This document shows, one piece after another, positions 60,371-64,000 of a DNA stretch of 64,000 nt. The stretch comes from Cryobacterium sp. PH31-O1 (GTDB lineage Bacteria; Actinomycetota; Actinomycetes; Actinomycetales; Microbacteriaceae): positions 1 through 64,000 of the forward strand of contig NZ_JASITB010000007.1 of assembly GCF_030063455.1 (NCBI RefSeq), given 5' to 3'. The notes below the pieces were generated by a model. That model made no database searches and was not told the origin of the DNA. It was given only the letters and a program-made list of their open reading frames with translations. Position 1 is the first letter of the stretch; every line of letters starts with the position of its first letter. The position numbers and the translations under genes are program-made.

Positions 60371-61048
60371 CTACCCGAGGTGGCCGAGTACAGCCGACAT
60401 GAGGCCTTCGGCCGCGCCGGGCTCGTTGTAGAACGCGGGCGAGCTCATGGTCACCCAATACGTTCCGGTGAAGACTTGGGCCTGGCCACTGCCGCCGGCG
60501 TAGGTAAAGAATCCGTCGACGGCCGGTGGGGTGCCGTAGGTCGGCACGGCCTGGCTGTCGGCATCCGCTTTCTGCTTAAGTGTGGTCATCAACACGGCGT
60601 TGGGGGCCACGACCGATACCTCGATCAGTTCGCCGCTGGACTGGTTTGACCAGCCGCAGGTCAGTCCGTTGTAGGTCGCGGCGGTCTCGACCAGGCTGTC
60701 AGTACTGGGCGAATAGTCGGGCGCGGTGCCGTAATTCGGGTTGAAATCGTAGACATTCTGCAGGGTGAGCAGGTCGCCGCAGGTTTGCGCGATCGGAGAG
60801 CCGGTCGCCTCCGGAGTCGGAGTCGGAGACGACGAGGGCGCTGCGCTCTCAGACGGGTCAGCGGATGCCCCGCTCGTCGCGGTCGCGGAACCTGAAGCAG
60901 TCGGCTCATCGGCGCCACTGCACCCGGTCAGAACGAGGGCGAACAGGGCCCCGCCCGCGAGCACCAAGCCAGTTCGTCGGCGCGCAGGGTGAGCGGCAGA
61001 ACGTGCAGCGGTACGAGCAGAATGGGGGTAGACGCGTGTATCAGTCAC
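60371..61048 (-). CDS. Lipoprotein of unknown function
   Basis: GTG 61048 gives 225 residues. The N-terminal basic region and hydrophobic helix end in the lipobox LTGC (about C43), followed by a Ser/Thr/Pro/Ala-rich linker to residue about 85. The remaining folded domain has two cysteines (QTCGDLLTLQ and LTCGWSN) that may form a disulfide. It is anchored outside the membrane. It is divergent from argS with 42 bases between them. I recognise no family with confidence. Confidence 0.75.
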   Translation of the reverse strand: MTDTRVYPHSARTAARSAAHPARRRTGLVLAGGALFALVLTGCSGADEPTASGSATATSGASADPSESAAPSSSPTPTPEATGSPIAQTCGDLLTLQNVYDFNPNYGTAPDYSPSTDSLVETAATYNGLTCGWSNQSSGELIEVSVVAPNAVLMTTLKQKADADSQAVPTYGTPPAVDGFFTYAGGSGQAQVFTGTYWVTMSSPAFYNEPGAAEGLMSAVLGHLG

Positions 61049-61090
61049 GCGTTGACCTTACCAACAGGAGGGGGCCGGTACGATTGAGCA

Positions 61091-62767
61091 GTGACTCCTG
61101 CCGAACTCTCCCAGTCCCTTTTCGACCTCATTCAGGACGTCAGCGAACGCCGACGTGAGGCTGACACCGTTGGAGTAGACCTCGCACTCACCCTCGCCGA
61201 CGTCGCCGTCGAACGCCCGCGCAACCGCGACCACGGCGACTGGGCTTCGAGCATCGCGCTGAAGATCGCCAAACCACTCGGCGCCAACCCGCGTGAAATC
61301 GCGGCAGAACTGGCCGCCGGTCTCGAACAGTTGGCGGATGTCGCCTCCGTTGAAATCGCCGGCCCCGGCTTCATCAATATTCGCCTCGAAGCGGCAGCGG
61401 CCGGCGCCCTCGCCAAAACCATCGTCGACCAGGGCAGTGTCTACGGCACCGGCCACCTGTATGACGGCCTCAAGATCAACCTCGAATTCGTCTCGGCCAA
61501 CCCCACCGGCCCGATCCACATGGGCGGCGTGCGCTGGGCCGCCGTCGGTGACAGCCTGGCCCGCGTGCTGCAGGCCGAGGGCGCCGACGTGACCCGCGAG
61601 TACTACTTCAACGACCACGGGTCGCAGATTGACCGCTTCGCCCGCAGCGTGCTCGCGAGCTACCTCGGCGAGCCCACCCCCGAAGACGGCTACGGCGGAG
61701 CGTACATCGGCGACATCGCCGCCAACGTGCTCGCGAAGTATGACGGTGACGTCGCAGCCCTGCCCCGCGACGAGCAGCAAGAGGTGTTCCGCTCCATCGG
61801 CGTCGATCTCATGTTCACCGAGATCAAAGAGAAGCTGCACGGTTTCGGCGTGGACTTCGACGTCTACTTCCATGAAGATTCGCTGCACGAATCCGGCGCC
61901 GTTGACCGTGCCATCGAGCGCCTGCGTGACCAGGGCCACATCTTCGAAGCCGATGGCGCCATCTGGCTGCGCACCACCACCTTCGGCGACGATCGCGACC
62001 GGGTGATCATCCGCTCCAATGGCGAACCCGCCTACATCTCGGGTGACCTCGGCTACTACCTCGACAAGCGCGAGCGCGGATTCGACCAGTGCCTGATCAT
62101 GCTCGGTGCCGACCACCACGGTTATGTCGGCCGCATGATGGCGATGGTCTCGGCCTTCGGTGATGAGCCCGGAGTGAACCTGCAGATTCTGATCGGCCAG
62201 ATGGTCAACCTGCTCAAGGACGGCGAACCGGTGCGCATGAGCAAGCGGGCCGGAACCATCGTCACCCTTGACGACCTGGTCGACGCGGTCGGTGTCGACG
62301 CCGGTCGTTACGCCCTGGTGCGCTCGAACAGCGACTCGCAGCTCGACATTGACCTCGACCTGCTCGGCAAACGCACCAACGACAATCCCGTCTTCTACGT
62401 GCAATACGCCCACGCCCGCACCTGCTCGGTAGCCCGCAACGCCGCCGCCAGCGGCGTCGAACGCACCGTATTCGCACCGGAGCTACTCGTGCACGACAGC
62501 GAGTCCGCGCTGCTCGGCGTGCTGCAGGAATTCCCCCGCGTCGTCGCCCAGGCCGCCGAACTGCGCGAGCCCCACCGCGTGGCCCGCTACATCGAAGAGG
62601 TCGCCGGCTATTACCACCGCTGGTACGACAACTGCCGGGTCATTCCGCTCGGCGAAGAACCGGTCACCGACCTGCACCGCACCCGCCTGTGGCTCAACGA
62701 CGCCACCGGCCAGGTGATTCGCAACGGCCTCGGCCTGCTCGGCGTCACCGCCCCGGAGCGGATGTAG
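61091..62767 (+). CDS. argS: Arginyl-tRNA synthetase
   Basis: GTG 61091 gives 558 residues, normal for bacterial ArgRS. The HIGH-equivalent is [12 protein letters not shown] near residue 140, and the KMSKS-equivalent is RMSKRAG near 381. The N-terminal Add-1 domain contacts the tRNA elbow, and the C-terminal helical domain ending [13 protein letters not shown] binds the anticodon. It charges all arginine tRNAs, including the one encoded nearby. The DUF2993 gene follows at five bases, then lysA, the actinobacterial argS-lysA arrangement. Confidence 0.97.
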   Translation: MTPAELSQSLFDLIQDVSERRREADTVGVDLALTLADVAVERPRNRDHGDWASSIALKIAKPLGANPREIAAELAAGLEQLADVASVEIAGPGFINIRLEAAAAGALAKTIVDQGSVYGTGHLYDGLKINLEFVSANPTGPIHMGGVRWAAVGDSLARVLQAEGADVTREYYFNDHGSQIDRFARSVLASYLGEPTPEDGYGGAYIGDIAANVLAKYDGDVAALPRDEQQEVFRSIGVDLMFTEIKEKLHGFGVDFDVYFHEDSLHESGAVDRAIERLRDQGHIFEADGAIWLRTTTFGDDRDRVIIRSNGEPAYISGDLGYYLDKRERGFDQCLIMLGADHHGYVGRMMAMVSAFGDEPGVNLQILIGQMVNLLKDGEPVRMSKRAGTIVTLDDLVDAVGVDAGRYALVRSNSDSQLDIDLDLLGKRTNDNPVFYVQYAHARTCSVARNAAASGVERTVFAPELLVHDSESALLGVLQEFPRVVAQAAELREPHRVARYIEEVAGYYHRWYDNCRVIPLGEEPVTDLHRTRLWLNDATGQVIRNGLGLLGVTAPERM

Positions 62768-62772
62768 CCGCC

Positions 62773-63546
62773 ATGAGTGAATCAGTGGCCAGAACCAAAC
62801 GGCGCGGCCTTGTTCCGCTCATCATCGTGGGCGTGCTCGCCCTTCTGCTTGTCGTCGCTTATTTTCTCGTCGACAGCGGGCTGCGCGCGTTCGCCCAGGA
62901 TCGGGCCGAATCCGAAATCAGCAACCGCATGCCCGCTTCCGTGACCGGCGACATAGACGTCACGATCGGCGGCACGTCCGTCATTGCGCAGTTCATCGCC
63001 GGAAGTTTCGACCAGATTGAGCTGACCGCGCCGAAGCTGACGGTCGACGGTGTGCCGGCATCCGTTCACGTCATTGCCCGTGATGTGTCGACCAACACCG
63101 CCAAGGCCATCGGCTCGCTCACCGCCACCCTCGACCTCGACCAGGCCGCGCTGAACCAGCTCGTGCTGGCTTCCGGCACCGCGCCCGCCGACGCCGTGAT
63201 GGCCCTCGGCGACGGCGTCGTCAGCTATGCCGGCACGGTGAAACTGTTTGAGTTCAACGTCGGCTACAGCGCGACGGCCACCGCCAGCGCCGCCGGGGAC
63301 ACGCTGAACTTCGCCCCCACCGAAGCCACCGTAACGAGCGGCGTCGGCGACATCGACGCCACACCCCTGGTCAACCTCATCTTGCAACAGGCGCCGATCG
63401 GGGTCTGCGTCGCCGGCTACCTGCCAGAGGGCGTCGAACTGAGCGGCGTCGACATTTCGCCAGAGCGGGCACGCGTTACGCTGGAGTCGAGCAGTCTTCG
63501 GCTCACCGCGCAGTCACTGACCACCCTCGGCAGCTGCACCAACTGA
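62773..63546 (+). CDS. DUF2993 lipid-binding-like membrane-anchored protein
   Basis: ATG 62773 gives 257 residues. A basic start (ARTKRRGL) and one membrane helix (about 13-33) anchor the protein. The rest is the DUF2993 beta-rich fold: ESEISNRMPASVTGD, FDQIELTAPKLTVDG, and PEGVELSGVDISPER. A mycobacterial relative (LmeA) binds phospholipids and affects mannan synthesis, so a role in envelope lipid handling is likely. Two cysteines (VCVAGYL, GSCTN) may pair. Confidence 0.85.
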   Translation: MSESVARTKRRGLVPLIIVGVLALLLVVAYFLVDSGLRAFAQDRAESEISNRMPASVTGDIDVTIGGTSVIAQFIAGSFDQIELTAPKLTVDGVPASVHVIARDVSTNTAKAIGSLTATLDLDQAALNQLVLASGTAPADAVMALGDGVVSYAGTVKLFEFNVGYSATATASAAGDTLNFAPTEATVTSGVGDIDATPLVNLILQQAPIGVCVAGYLPEGVELSGVDISPERARVTLESSSLRLTAQSLTTLGSCTN

Positions 63547-63570
63547 TTCGAACCTCGCCACCCGCGACGA

Positions 63571-63576
63571 TAGAAT
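63571..63576 (+). promoter_or_regulatory. Candidate -10 box upstream of lysA
   Basis: TAGAAT matches the TANAAT actinobacterial -10 consensus. The matching -35 region (around 63547) is poor. It lies 11 bases before a 20-codon open frame and about 104 bases before lysA. Confidence 0.45.
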
Positions 63577-63586
63577 ACGGTTAGGC

Positions 63587-63649
63587 ATGCCCACCACTCG
63601 GGCTGGCCCATTTTCCGGCTTCAGGGACCAATCCGGGTTCGCTCGCTGA
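63587..63649 (+). CDS. Possible 20-residue leader peptide upstream of lysA
   Basis: ATG 63587, just after the -10-like TAGAAT at 63571-63576, opens a frame of 20 codons (starting MPTTRAGPFSG) ending with TGA 63647-63649, 30 bases before lysA. It has no lysine codons, so it is not a classical lysine attenuator. It could be a chance frame. Confidence 0.3.
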   Translation: MPTTRAGPFSGFRDQSGFAR

Positions 63650-63679
63650 GATTCCCCTTCGACTCTCGTGAGGTACTCC

Positions 63680-64000
63680 GTGGCAACGAAACCCAATCCG
63701 CTCGCGCCCGACTGGCTGCGCGTACCCGCCGACGCCAATGCACTCGCGCCCGGTCTCTGGCCCACCTCGGCCGCCCGTGGCAGCAACGGCGAACTCGTAA
63801 TCGGCGGCGTCACCGCTGACGACCTTGCCGCCGAATTCGGCACGCCCCTCTACGTCATCGACGAAGCGGATGCCCGCACCAGCGCCGCCGAGCTGCTCGC
63901 CGTGTTCCAGGCCGAGTTTGCCCGCATCGGCACGAGCGCCAAGGTTTACTACGCCGGCAAAGCCTTTCTCTCTACCGAGATCGTGCGCTGGATGATCGCC
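63680..64000 (+). CDS. lysA: Diaminopimelate decarboxylase, 5' part (cut by window end)
   Basis: GTG 63680 follows GAGGT by seven bases; 107 residues are visible. The start MATKPNPLAPDWLRVPADAN is the usual actinobacterial LysA leader. IGGVTADDLAAEFGTPLYV and YYAGKAFLS contain the PLP lysine. It catalyses the last step of lysine synthesis. Its place after argS and DUF2993 marks it as the main lysA; the paralogue at 56811 is separate. The rest lies beyond the window. Confidence 0.93.
   Translation, partial: MATKPNPLAPDWLRVPADANALAPGLWPTSAARGSNGELVIGGVTADDLAAEFGTPLYVIDEADARTSAAELLAVFQAEFARIGTSAKVYYAGKAFLSTEIVRWMIA

Overview
The window is GC-rich chromosomal DNA from an actinobacterium, most likely a member of the Microbacteriaceae. 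The evidence is the codon usage, frequent GTG/TTG starts, a DUF222/HNH endonuclease tail, a fragment of an F420-dependent (LLM-class) oxidoreductase, a 180-kDa type NAD-glutamate dehydrogenase, and the actinobacterial order argS - DUF2993 - lysA at the right end. The genus is inferred from gene content only. There is no rRNA, CRISPR array, recognisable insertion sequence or prophage.

Layout. 1-12.1 kb is an accessory-looking stretch. It holds broken genes (HNH tail, truncated LLM oxidoreductase, decayed NERD copy), a secreted thermonuclease, an intact membrane-anchored NERD protein, and a translationally coupled Nudix + PLD/helicase/DUF3427 pair that looks like a defence module. It ends with two toxin-antitoxin modules: Phd/PIN with a clear palindromic operator, and RHH/MazF. 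12.1-18 kb carries PadR, an ABC1/UbiB kinase, a secreted HNH/excalibur protein and a lytic transglycosylase. 18-23 kb is the NAD-GDH followed by a strong terminator, a palindromic repeat and a peroxiredoxin remnant. 23.3-31.6 kb is a mosaic of small housekeeping genes, an AtoE-type transporter, an EEP phosphatase, an orphan DarT-like protein, MOSC and Dps.

31.6-35.9 kb is a compact four-gene operon with overlapping ends: acyl-CoA dehydrogenase-like, PIG-L deacetylase/methyltransferase, GT2, aldo/keto reductase. 35.9-40.7 kb has an SNF2-type helicase behind oligopeptidase B. 40.7-45.5 kb is hutU-hutF-hutI-hutD for histidine breakdown, without hutH or hutG nearby. 45.5-52.6 kb has a PrmC-like methyltransferase, a duplicated small membrane protein (one copy broken), a secreted metallopeptidase, threonine synthase and isocitrate lyase. 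52.7-59.9 kb is a nitrogen/amine module: flavin amine oxidase, polar amino-acid ABC transporter, a second diaminopimelate-decarboxylase-like enzyme and a divergent PucR regulator. 60.2-64 kb has tRNA-Arg(CCG), a lipoprotein, argS, a DUF2993 protein and the start of the main lysA.

The most striking signals are: (1) a nine-base word, AGCGGATGC, that I count 28 times, evenly on both strands, far above chance; (2) the Nudix/PLD-helicase pair in an island with NERD genes and decayed copies; (3) an autoregulatory-looking palindrome in front of the Phd/PIN module; (4) the uncharacterised PIG-L/methyltransferase/GT2 operon; (5) an orphan DarT-like ADP-ribosyltransferase with no DarG. Start codons were chosen from ribosome-binding sites and family lengths and often differ from the longest open frame.
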